Assembly (NCBI GenBank): GCA_964389685.1
Contig: CAYMFM010000061.1
Span: 1 to 22,057, forward strand
Reading direction: 5' to 3'
DNA: 22,057 nucleotides
From: G020353115 sp964389685
Lineage (GTDB): Bacteria; Bacteroidota; Bacteroidia; Bacteroidales; VadinHA17
Part shown: positions 13,914 to 21,109 of the stretch, in pieces
Position numbering within the stretch: the stretch's first letter is position 1
How the letters are laid out: every line of letters starts with the position of its first letter
Translations under genes and position numbers: made by a program
Notes under the pieces: generated by a model
What the model was told of the DNA's origin: nothing
Databases searched by the model: none
Seen by the model: the letters and a program-made list of their open reading frames with translations, nothing else

Positions 13914-13962
13914 TAAACATTGAATGAAGATTCCTGGGAACCCGGTTAAAATTCAATGTTTA
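13914..13962. repeat. Perfect 12-bp inverted repeat with nested alternative stem
   Basis: TAAACATTGAAT (13914-13925) is the exact reverse complement of ATTCAATGTTTA (13951-13962). Between them lies CCTGGG-AA-CCCGG, which can form its own hairpin. In addition CGGGTT (13909-13914) could pair with AACCCG (13939-13944), an alternative that competes with the inner part. Its function is unknown. Confidence 0.6.
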
Positions 13963-14263
13963 TAATAAATTCAACTATACTTAACCCAGAGCCCTTACTG
14001 AATTCATTTTATCCAACGAACATTAAAGCTAGTCCGTTAATCAACTAAATCTTCTTGTTTATCCACGATACTGACTCTTTAATAAAAATCATCCTATGTA
14101 TTGTAAACTACAATTTCATTCTGACGTATGATGGAGAAGAAAGCAAGGTATTTCTCAAAAAGTCGATACAACCTTATTTGGGTTTATTTAGTCTTGGAGA
14201 GATAACACCATTGAAACATTTAAAATTATAAGACAATTTAGATATGAAAGGAGAATCAAATAG

Positions 14264-15100
14264 ATGGAAGACAATTTATTGATAAAGTATCTTCATGATA
14301 TTGATAAGGAGGAACAAATATCCCAGATGGAGGAAATAGAATTGACCAGAGATTTCAGAAACGGAAATTTAAATGCGTTGCAAAGGTTGGTGAAGGCAAA
14401 CCTTCGGTTTGTAATTTATGTCGCCAAACAATACCAGTACCTGGGATTAAGCCTTTCAGATTTGATAAGCGAAGGGAATATAGGCCTGATTAAAGCCGCA
14501 GAACGGTTTGATGAAACCAGGGGTAATAAATTCATTACCTATGCGGTATACTGGATTAGAGAATCTATTCTCCAGGCACTCAATGAGAATGCAAGTTTCA
14601 TAAGATATCCCAGAAATCAGATTTCCTCGCGTAAAAAAATCAGGGAAACATTCGAACAGTTTGAGGAATATTATTCAAATGAACCGTCAGACAACAAAAT
14701 CAGCTCTTCCTCCGCTTCACTTCATTTTTTGGAAACCGATAAAGGTGATGTTGAAAATCATATCGGTTATCCAGGTAGTTCTTTTGAATCTTCCGAAAAA
14801 GACCTGATGGATGATAATCTGTGTGATAATAATTCATTTTGCCCTGAAAAATATTTGTTAGAGGATTCATTCAAAAGTGAACTGAAACGTGCCCTGAAAA
14901 TTCTTACACACCGTGAATCAAGTGTCATCGAACTTTATTATGGGCTAAATGGTACCTCTCCTCATACACTGGAAGAAATTGGTAAAGAATTTAGTATGAC
15001 AAGGGAAAGAGTCCGCCAGATAAAGGAGAATGGCCTGAAAAGATTAAAACATGAAAAGTTCATGACGGTTTTAAAACAATTGTATGAAGAATCTGCGTAG
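14264..15100 (+). CDS. Sigma-70 family RNA polymerase sigma factor, divergent RpoD paralogue
   Basis: The 278-residue sigma factor resembles the short RpoD of Bacteroidota. Region 1.2 is around YLHDIDKEEQIS (10-20). Region 2 runs from about 38 to 110 with LVKANLRFVIYVAKQYQ, DLISEGNIGLIKAAERFD and the melting/-10 part FITYAVYWIRESILQAL. Region 4 is at 205-270 with LTHRESSVIELYYGL and a helix-turn-helix TLEEIGKEFSMTRERVRQIK. It lacks the usual N-terminal RpoD tag (MRQLKITKSITNRES type). The part where sigma region 3 should be (about 138-195) is serine- and acid-rich with no clear HTH, while the distance to region 4 is kept. I infer an alternative (group 2) factor, not the housekeeping one. ATG at 14264 is preceded by AAAGGAG. 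Confidence 0.88.
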   Translation: MEDNLLIKYLHDIDKEEQISQMEEIELTRDFRNGNLNALQRLVKANLRFVIYVAKQYQYLGLSLSDLISEGNIGLIKAAERFDETRGNKFITYAVYWIRESILQALNENASFIRYPRNQISSRKKIRETFEQFEEYYSNEPSDNKISSSSASLHFLETDKGDVENHIGYPGSSFESSEKDLMDDNLCDNNSFCPEKYLLEDSFKSELKRALKILTHRESSVIELYYGLNGTSPHTLEEIGKEFSMTRERVRQIKENGLKRLKHEKFMTVLKQLYEESA

Positions 15101-15233
15101 TTATGCACAATAAATACTCTTCTTGAAGTAATAATGTGGGGTGAGAGAAACCCGGGTAAATGTTGTCAAAAATATGTACATTTACGCTTTATTAAAAATC
15201 GTCTGTACTTTCACCCTTAAATAGATTCTTACC
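15101..15233 (+). promoter_or_regulatory. Intergenic leader before the DUF1080 gene
   Basis: These 133 bases separate the sigma-factor stop from the DUF1080 start. TACATTTA at 15177-15184 resembles a -7 box and lies about 50 bases before the ATG. The -33 position is unconvincing. No clear terminator for the sigma gene is visible, so partial read-through is possible. Confidence 0.3.
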
Positions 15234-16226
15234 ATGAAAGCAAACAAACAATTATTCAGGTTAACCCTGATAACATTGACATTGATGGTCCTCCCCTTAA
15301 CGGGCTTCTCACAATCGGACAGCAATCCTTTTTTAGGACGTTGGGCACTCTTTTTGCCGGATGATGGCGCGGGATGGCTTGAAATAAGACAGGAGAAAGG
15401 ATACCTGGATGGAGATATTCTTTGGTATGGCGGCAGTGTTGTACCGGTGAGCAGTGTGTTAATGTATAATGATAAGCTGATTATTACCCGGAGTAATCCG
15501 GTTGGAAAACAAATCTATACCACTTGGATTGAATGTGTGATGGTGAACGATGAGATGATTGGAAAAGTATTGACACCCGGTCGTGATGGGAAAGTGAACG
15601 CTTCCTATTTCGAGGGGAAGCGAATTCCTCCCTTGCCTCCTGCACCGGATCTTTCTTCACTCAAATTTGGTAAACCAATAACCCTGTTTAACGGGAAAGA
15701 TCTTTCCGGATGGTCATTGATCAATCCCAATCAGAAAAATGGCTTTTCAGTGAAAGATGGCGTAATGGTTAATGATCCCGTTCAGCCAGGAGACGGTTCT
15801 CACATCAGTTATGGCAACCTCAGGACAAACCAGAAATTTGAGGATTTTAATCTGAAAATTGAAGTCAATGTCCCCAGTGGCAGCAATTCGGGAATATACC
15901 TGCGTGGAATATATGAAGTGCAGGTTCTTGACAGTTATCAGCTGCCCCTCGATTCACATAATATGGGTGCTATTTACAGTCGCATCACACCGGCGGTAAA
16001 TGCAGAGAAACCCGCAGGAGAATGGCAGAGTCTGGATATTACCCTTTGTGACCGGCACGCAACGGTTATCCTGAATGGTACGAAAATCATCGATAACCAG
16101 CCGTTGTATGGAGTGACAGGCGGAGCACTTACTGCTGATGAGTTCATTCCGGGGCCCCTTTATTTTCAAGGTGATCATGGTAAGGTGTCCTACCGGAATA
16201 TCGTTTTACAGCCAATACTTAAATAA
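15234..16226 (+). CDS. Exported DUF1080 (3-keto-disaccharide hydrolase-like) protein
   Basis: The 330-residue exported protein begins with a signal peptide (about 1-26, ending LTGFSQ). A small beta-rich domain follows (30-130, GRWALFLPDDGAGWLEI...). From about 145 to the end lies a DUF1080/3-keto-disaccharide hydrolase domain, whose opening LFNGKDLSGW (151-160) is diagnostic. The core stretches NFEVEVNVP-like (LKIEVNVPSGSNSGIYLRG), YEVQVLDS and GAIYSRITP are present. The fold is a concanavalin-type beta sandwich. Family members act on, or bind, keto-glycosides and other glycans in the periplasm or at the surface. The substrate here is unknown. Its stop is 29 bases from the stop of the convergent isomerase-like gene, forming a sugar-related cluster by position. 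Confidence 0.87.
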   Translation: MKANKQLFRLTLITLTLMVLPLTGFSQSDSNPFLGRWALFLPDDGAGWLEIRQEKGYLDGDILWYGGSVVPVSSVLMYNDKLIITRSNPVGKQIYTTWIECVMVNDEMIGKVLTPGRDGKVNASYFEGKRIPPLPPAPDLSSLKFGKPITLFNGKDLSGWSLINPNQKNGFSVKDGVMVNDPVQPGDGSHISYGNLRTNQKFEDFNLKIEVNVPSGSNSGIYLRGIYEVQVLDSYQLPLDSHNMGAIYSRITPAVNAEKPAGEWQSLDITLCDRHATVILNGTKIIDNQPLYGVTGGALTADEFIPGPLYFQGDHGKVSYRNIVLQPILK

Positions 16227-16255
16227 GATGTAAAACGGAATGAGTGGGGCAATGA

Positions 16256-17836
16256 TCATGAAGTAAGACAATCCCACTCGATTCCGATTCGTCTGAGTGC
16301 GTAACCGATCTCGCGGTGATAATCACCGTAACCGGTCATCCAGTGAAAACCCTGCATCTGTTTTGCAAAGTCCTTGCTGTCGTAATTATAGCTGATATCT
16401 AACTGTGAGCGGCAAATATCCATAAAGGGGGTATCCACAATGTTACCCACCAATCCTTTATAATGGGCCATTGCAAAATCCGGGATAATGTTGGTGATGG
16501 TTTGACCAATAGCCATTTCCACTTTCGGTGCTGCCCCATAATCGGATTCGAAATGGGTAAGGATTCTTGCTGGTTCCCTTTTTTGACCATCCATCCGCTG
16601 CGGTGCCGTACAGTGTGCAAGGGTTATAACCCCATCGTGGGGGTAAGTCGGGTCGTTTAGAAATACCGGTTTGCCGGAGATATTAGCCATTAAAATACCT
16701 GCCGGGATCACAACGAAATCCGATTCGCAGAAGGCGAGGTAACCGGCATCGTTCAGTAAACTAAGGGTCAGGCATGCAGAGGTTTCCGCCATTGGCATGA
16801 TCGTTCCCATGCAACCGTTGATTGTGATTGCCCTGCAATTGGCCTTATTCATCATTTTACGGAAGATCTCATCAAGAAGAAATCCGTTATTTACAAACGA
16901 ACGTTTTGTCTCCAGCCTTGTGCCGGGAATTTGAAGGTATTTATCAGCACGCTCTCCCGCACGAGCAACAGCGGAATGATCAGACATGGCTTCTTTGATC
17001 AAACCTCCCAGTTCCTCATAGGAGACCGTAAGGATCGTAAATTTATACTTATCCTCTGTAAGCTTCGGTACAACACCTTCCGGTTGAGACCAGGCCCCGG
17101 GACCTCCGACAGCAATAATCCTTGTGTTCAATGTATTCTTTAGTCCACACAAAGCCCGTAACCGCCAGAGCAGTTCGTCCTGGCTGTCGATAACAACATC
17201 ATCATCGTTCACACCGGCTAAAGCTGGTTGATCAGTATGTTGCCGCAAATACCGTGGACTGATAATTTCATACCATAAATAGACCGGGCCTGACTTGTGC
17301 CGGCAGAAGAAGATCATATCCTTCTCCATTTTATATAGCCGGTCAAAGGTATCCATCCATCCGCCTGCTGCATAAACCAGATACAGATCGGCTGAGGCCA
17401 GATCAGGGATATCATTCAGATCATCCGGACCACGCACACGATCAATGGGGAGGAATTCGACAGGAAAGTCACACCGTGATTGAAGCTTCTTTAATTCACC
17501 ACCAATCCTCATTACCTCCTCCTTTGCATCCTGTTCTGTTTGTATACCTCCCCAGGCTCTCCAGCTCCGTTGATCCTGGCGGACCGGTGTCGAATAAGTA
17601 AGGATTGGTTTTACGACCAACGGACTGCGCCGGATGCCCGGCTGGCCCTCTTCTTGTAAGGATGCAAGTGCTGACCAGGATAAACCCGATAACGCAACGA
17701 TGGAAAAGGTGGTGTTCCCGGTAACCTGTATGAATTTCCTCCTGGTTATTCCTTTGGACGAATGATCATTGAACTCATTGCAGGGGCAACAGGCCGCACG
17801 GATTTTATTCTGGTATTTGTTCTGTTTGGTAGCCAT
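16256..17836 (-). CDS. Tat-exported L-fucose isomerase-like fold protein (paralogue 1)
   Basis: The 526-residue protein has a twin-arginine signal TRRKFIQ (31-37) followed by a hydrophobic stretch, so a folded, possibly metal-bearing product is exported. A CCPC cluster precedes the Tat motif (16-19). The body resembles the L-fucose/L-arabinose isomerase-like superfamily. The most conserved part shared with the divergent neighbour is FCESD (Cys370-Glu371-Ser372-Asp373), then SGKPVFLNDPT, LAHC and MDG, and then GNIVDTP. The Glu, Asp and His of these motifs are the natural candidates for metal ligands; that assignment is inferred. I chose the ATG at 17836 (MATKQNKY). The frame extends to 17971 but only the region after this Met looks protein-like, and the extension would overlap the divergent promoter. 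Confidence 0.8.
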   Translation of the reverse strand: MATKQNKYQNKIRAACCPCNEFNDHSSKGITRRKFIQVTGNTTFSIVALSGLSWSALASLQEEGQPGIRRSPLVVKPILTYSTPVRQDQRSWRAWGGIQTEQDAKEEVMRIGGELKKLQSRCDFPVEFLPIDRVRGPDDLNDIPDLASADLYLVYAAGGWMDTFDRLYKMEKDMIFFCRHKSGPVYLWYEIISPRYLRQHTDQPALAGVNDDDVVIDSQDELLWRLRALCGLKNTLNTRIIAVGGPGAWSQPEGVVPKLTEDKYKFTILTVSYEELGGLIKEAMSDHSAVARAGERADKYLQIPGTRLETKRSFVNNGFLLDEIFRKMMNKANCRAITINGCMGTIMPMAETSACLTLSLLNDAGYLAFCESDFVVIPAGILMANISGKPVFLNDPTYPHDGVITLAHCTAPQRMDGQKREPARILTHFESDYGAAPKVEMAIGQTITNIIPDFAMAHYKGLVGNIVDTPFMDICRSQLDISYNYDSKDFAKQMQGFHWMTGYGDYHREIGYALRRIGIEWDCLTS

Positions 17837-17930
17837 GGATAAATGTTTTTTTGAATATATAAAAAAAATTGCAATTAAGTCATTAACTTGTTGTCTGTTA
17901 TTTTTAATCATTTCAAAACAGGGAGTTAGC
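17837..17930. promoter_or_regulatory. Divergent promoter region of the two Tat-exported paralogues
   Basis: These are 94 very AT-rich bases between divergent starts. On the plus strand TATTTTTA (17899-17906) resembles a -7 box, and GGGAG precedes the ATG at 17931. On the minus strand only A/T tracts are visible. TTGCAA near 17870 is a small palindrome. Shared control of both genes is likely but no operator can be assigned. Confidence 0.35.
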
Positions 17931-19379
17931 ATGCAAAACAATATCAAACGAAGAGAATTCCTGCGGCTCACGGCTGCCGGGAGTGCTCTCTGTTTCTACA
18001 GCTCAGGTCTTTTTGCAGCTGGCATGAGACCATCTTTGCACAAGCTGATCAGTCCGGGATGCAGGGGAACAAAAGTTAAAGTAGCCAGAGTTTACCTCGG
18101 GTCATCACATGGTCTCTGGCCTGAACCCAATATGGATTTCAACGATGAGATCCGGTATTATGAATCACGCTTTGAGGAATTGAAAAATGAACTATCTGAT
18201 GTTGAATTTACGGTAGATCGTCTGATCACATCTCCGGAGGAGGTTGGTGAAATAAAAGAAGGATTGAAGGAGGCGGATGGAATTCTGGCCATTCATTTTA
18301 ACATTGGGATACGACCGGCTCTGGATGAAATACTTGCTCTGAACCAACCCACCATGGTTTTTGCCGTGCCCTACTCAGGACACGAATGGGTGGGCTTTGG
18401 AGAGCTTCAGAAACAACCCCTCGGAGCCAAAATGGGATGCATGCTTACCAGTGATTATACCCAGCTGGCAACTGCAATTAAACCCTTTCGCGCCATTCAT
18501 CATATGAAAGAAGCTAAAATCCTGAACCTTACAACACACTCTTTTTCTGAATACGCACAAAACATCAATGAAAAATTCGGGACGGAGATAAAACGGATCG
18601 AACTTGCCCAGGTAATGGATGCTTATCATTCCATAAGTGAAGAAAAGGCGAAGGCAGAAACAGACCGCTGGATCAGCGGAGCAATGAAAGTGGTGGAACC
18701 CCCTCCGGAAGAAATATACAACTCCTGTAAACTTGCACTGGCACTGGAAAAACTGGTGAATGAAGAGAATGCAACGGTATTTACAGCAGACTGCTACGGC
18801 AGCATGCACGGACCACTCTGCCAGTCTGTTGCATATCCATGTATCGGTTTTACCAGACTGAATGATATGGGATTGGGAGGGATTTGTGAATCCGATCTGC
18901 AAAGTGCCATGACACACATTCTCTTCCAGGGATTGTCGGGGAAGCCGGGCTTTATCAGCGATCCAACGGTCGATGAATCCAACAATACCATCATTTTAGC
19001 CCACTGCCTGGGTTCAACCAAAATGGATGGACCCGACGGCCCTGCTGCTCCCTATAACCTGCGAACAATAATGGAAAGAGAGGAAGGGGTTGTCCCTCAG
19101 GTGAAAATGCGGGTTGGACAGAAAGTCACCCAGGCAAAACTGGTTGAAACAGAGATAATGCCTTATTTCACCGGTGAAATTGTGGATACACCTGTAGCAT
19201 TGGAGGATGACCGGGGTTGCAGGACCAAAATTACGGTCAGGGTGGATGGAAACGTTACAAAACTCTGGAAAAACTGGTCATACGGCCTGCACCGGGTAAC
19301 CTGCTATGGAAACATTACCAGAGATCTCGAACGGTTCTGCCGGTTTAAAGAATTGAAACTGGTGAATGAAGCAGTATAA
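17931..19379 (+). CDS. Tat-exported L-fucose isomerase-like fold protein (paralogue 2)
   Basis: The 482-residue protein has a clear twin-arginine signal (KRREFLRLTAAG, Arg7-Arg8) and hydrophobic stretch. Its body resembles L-fucose isomerase-like proteins: an N-terminal Rossmann-like part (KVARVYLGSSHGLWPEPN, EADGILAIHFNIG), a middle domain, and a C-terminal part with ICESD (Cys319-Glu320-Ser321-Asp322), SGKPGFISDPT, LAHC (His358), KMDGPDG and GEIVDTP. These line up with the same motifs in the divergent neighbour, so the two are paralogues. FucI-type enzymes interconvert aldoses and ketoses using a metal ion. Export makes a cytoplasmic-type isomerase role uncertain, and a role on an extracytoplasmic sugar is inference. 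I chose the ATG at 17931 for its GGGAG ribosome site and the position of the Tat motif; upstream codons to 17769 overlap the other gene. Confidence 0.82.
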   Translation: MQNNIKRREFLRLTAAGSALCFYSSGLFAAGMRPSLHKLISPGCRGTKVKVARVYLGSSHGLWPEPNMDFNDEIRYYESRFEELKNELSDVEFTVDRLITSPEEVGEIKEGLKEADGILAIHFNIGIRPALDEILALNQPTMVFAVPYSGHEWVGFGELQKQPLGAKMGCMLTSDYTQLATAIKPFRAIHHMKEAKILNLTTHSFSEYAQNINEKFGTEIKRIELAQVMDAYHSISEEKAKAETDRWISGAMKVVEPPPEEIYNSCKLALALEKLVNEENATVFTADCYGSMHGPLCQSVAYPCIGFTRLNDMGLGGICESDLQSAMTHILFQGLSGKPGFISDPTVDESNNTIILAHCLGSTKMDGPDGPAAPYNLRTIMEREEGVVPQVKMRVGQKVTQAKLVETEIMPYFTGEIVDTPVALEDDRGCRTKITVRVDGNVTKLWKNWSYGLHRVTCYGNITRDLERFCRFKELKLVNEAV

Positions 19380-19459
19380 CTATTCGTCTTTTATTTATGC
19401 ATTCGTGGCTCCAGTTTTTCAATACAGGGGACATGGGAGCCGGATTAGGCTAATCGTTT
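19380..19459. terminator. Convergent intergenic region with weak stem-loops
   Basis: These are 80 bases between converging genes. GGCTCC (19407-19412) can pair with GGAGCC (19436-19441) over a 23-base loop, and GATTA/TAATC form a tiny hairpin just after. Both are weak, so termination here is only a suggestion. Confidence 0.25.
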
Positions 19460-20662
19460 CTATATCTTTATCCCCATAATCAGGATGTCGTCTGTTTGTT
19501 CCTCCCGGTCTATCCAATCCATGATTGTTTGATCCAGAATTTCTTTTTGCTTTTCCATGGGTTCATGGGAAATATCGGATAATAATTTCTTAAACCGGTT
19601 GGTGGTGAATTTTTTATCATTATCCCCCCCAAATTGATCGATATAACCATCGGAAAAAAGATATAAAATATCACTTTTCTTTATTTTTATTTCATGCCGG
19701 GTAAAGGGTACCTGACCTTTTAAATGAATTCCAATGGGCATTCTATCGCCTTTTATTTCTATTATTTTTCCGGATTTCGCTATATACAATGGATTAAACG
19801 CGCCTGAGAATTCCAGCATGTTTCTTTTTTCATTGATAACGCAAAGGGAGATGTCCATGCCATCCTGGGTTTCACCTGGTTTCCCTGTTTGATGTAAATA
19901 TTTTATAATGCTTTCGCGTAGCTGAAACAAAATTTTATCAGGTTTTTCAATATTATTTTTTACGATGATTTCATTCAATAATGTTACCCCGAGCATACTC
20001 ATGAGGGAACCAGGTACTCCATGACCTGTACAGTCAGCAACGGATAAAAAAATCTTACCACCTTTCTCCTCTATCCAAAAAAAATCACCGCTTATAATTT
20101 CACTGGGTTTAAACAGAATGAAGAAATCAGAAATGATCTGTTCCATCCGGTCTTTGGGTGGAAGGATAGCTGATTGAATGAGACTGGCATAGCGGATACT
20201 GTCAGTTATATTTTCAGTTTGTGAAGATATTTTATCTCTTTGTTGAGTGACGAGATTACGGTGAATATCAATAAGATCGTTCTGGTATTTAATGATCCTG
20301 TTCTGTTCAACCTTGTATTTTGCAATTTCAATTATCCCTTCAATGAGATTAAAAAGTATTTTACTGTTTTTGTTGATACTGGATGAATATTTTTTTATTT
20401 TATCTACATCTGTATGGGGTTTATCGATCAGTTTCGAGTAGCCGGCAATAGCATTCAGGGGAGTACGAATTTCCTGTGATAACTTTGACAGGTATTCCGT
20501 TCTGAGCTTATCAGCCCTTTCTTCCTTTTTTTTGTGTTGATGAGGGTCATAAACATCTTGTATCCCCTGCAATATGGATTTTTGATTTCTCAGTTTAGTA
20601 ACTTCTTCCAGGAGTTTTCCGATCTTTTCTTCAAGGTCATCGTATGAGGGATACTCCTTCAT
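19460..20662 (-). CDS. SpoIIE-type PP2C phosphatase with HisKA-like domain lacking its histidine
   Basis: The 400-residue cytoplasmic signalling protein has a coiled coil (about 8-32) and then a HisKA-like helix pair (52-118). Its motif reads LSQEIRTPLNAI, with Gln63 where histidine kinases have the phospho-accepting His (SHEIRTPL). No HATPase domain follows. A linker coiled coil (120-160) leads through SIRYASLIQSAILP into the SpoIIE phosphatase domain. Its metal-binding and catalytic stretches are SGDFFW (191-196), ADCTGHGVPG (209-218), DGMD (267-270), SDGYIDQFGG (337-346) and TDD (390-392). Such phosphatases dephosphorylate serine/threonine on partner proteins such as anti-sigma-factor antagonists. 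The Gln suggests the HisKA part is kept for dimerisation or for binding a kinase. It follows the response regulator by 58 bases and is probably the output of that operon. Confidence 0.9.
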   Translation of the reverse strand: MKEYPSYDDLEEKIGKLLEEVTKLRNQKSILQGIQDVYDPHQHKKKEERADKLRTEYLSKLSQEIRTPLNAIAGYSKLIDKPHTDVDKIKKYSSSINKNSKILFNLIEGIIEIAKYKVEQNRIIKYQNDLIDIHRNLVTQQRDKISSQTENITDSIRYASLIQSAILPPKDRMEQIISDFFILFKPSEIISGDFFWIEEKGGKIFLSVADCTGHGVPGSLMSMLGVTLLNEIIVKNNIEKPDKILFQLRESIIKYLHQTGKPGETQDGMDISLCVINEKRNMLEFSGAFNPLYIAKSGKIIEIKGDRMPIGIHLKGQVPFTRHEIKIKKSDILYLFSDGYIDQFGGDNDKKFTTNRFKKLLSDISHEPMEKQKEILDQTIMDWIDREEQTDDILIMGIKI

Positions 20663-20720
20663 AGAGTTAGTTAATCAATATCAGATGATGATAAGCAGTA
20701 AAGCCAATATAAATATACAC

Positions 20721-21089
20721 TTAATCTTTCAGGAGGTCTTTGATAGCAGCAATAATTTCTTTTTGGCTGAAGGGTTTATGAAAAATATAATCAGCGCCAA
20801 AATCTTTAGCTGATTGAAGATAATTCTTCGCATCATGTCTTCCCCCTCCGGAAATGGCTATAATTTTAACTTCCGGGTAATCTTCACGCAGTTCAAGTAT
20901 TGTTTCAAGTCCTTCTTTCTCAGGCATTACGATATCGGTAATAACTACATCTGATGGAGCTCTTCTGAAGGTTTTTACTCCCTCCAGTCCATTTCTTGCA
21001 GTCTGAACAGAAAAGCCAGCCCGTTGGACCATGATCTTTAACATGTTCCTTATTTCATTATCATCTTCAATGATCAGTATGCTTCCCAT
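20721..21089 (-). CDS. Single-domain response regulator (receiver only)
   Basis: The 122-residue CheY-like receiver domain has no output domain. The acidic pocket is Glu8-Asp9-Asp10 (IIEDDNE), the phospho-acceptor is Asp52 (VITDIVMP), the switch residue is Ser80 (AISGG) and the conserved lysine is Lys105 (HKPF). It would receive phosphate from a histidine kinase and pass the signal on by protein contact. The gene begins 20 bases after the hybrid kinase and precedes the phosphatase gene by 58 bases, so a kinase-receiver-phosphatase relay is the simplest reading. Confidence 0.93.
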   Translation of the reverse strand: MGSILIIEDDNEIRNMLKIMVQRAGFSVQTARNGLEGVKTFRRAPSDVVITDIVMPEKEGLETILELREDYPEVKIIAISGGGRHDAKNYLQSAKDFGADYIFHKPFSQKEIIAAIKDLLKD

Positions 21090-21109
21090 AATTAAAATAC
21101 ACCCATATT

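Larger units (their letters stand above)
13791..14263. other. Non-coding stretch with three stem-loops
   Basis: These 473 bases lack a credible gene. Three structures cluster just after the secreted-protein gene: a 7-bp hairpin AACTGTT/AACAGTT (13830-13849), a terminator-like hairpin (13863-13906) and a 12-bp cruciform (13914-13962). From 13963 to 14263 I see only AT-rich sequence, ending with AAAGGAG 13 bases before the sigma-factor ATG. Confidence 0.6.

Noticed and set aside
17769..17971. Longer starts of the two divergent Tat-exported genes
   Set aside because: Each extension would read through the other gene's N-terminus. The twin-arginine motifs lie correctly placed only for starts at 17836 and 17931.
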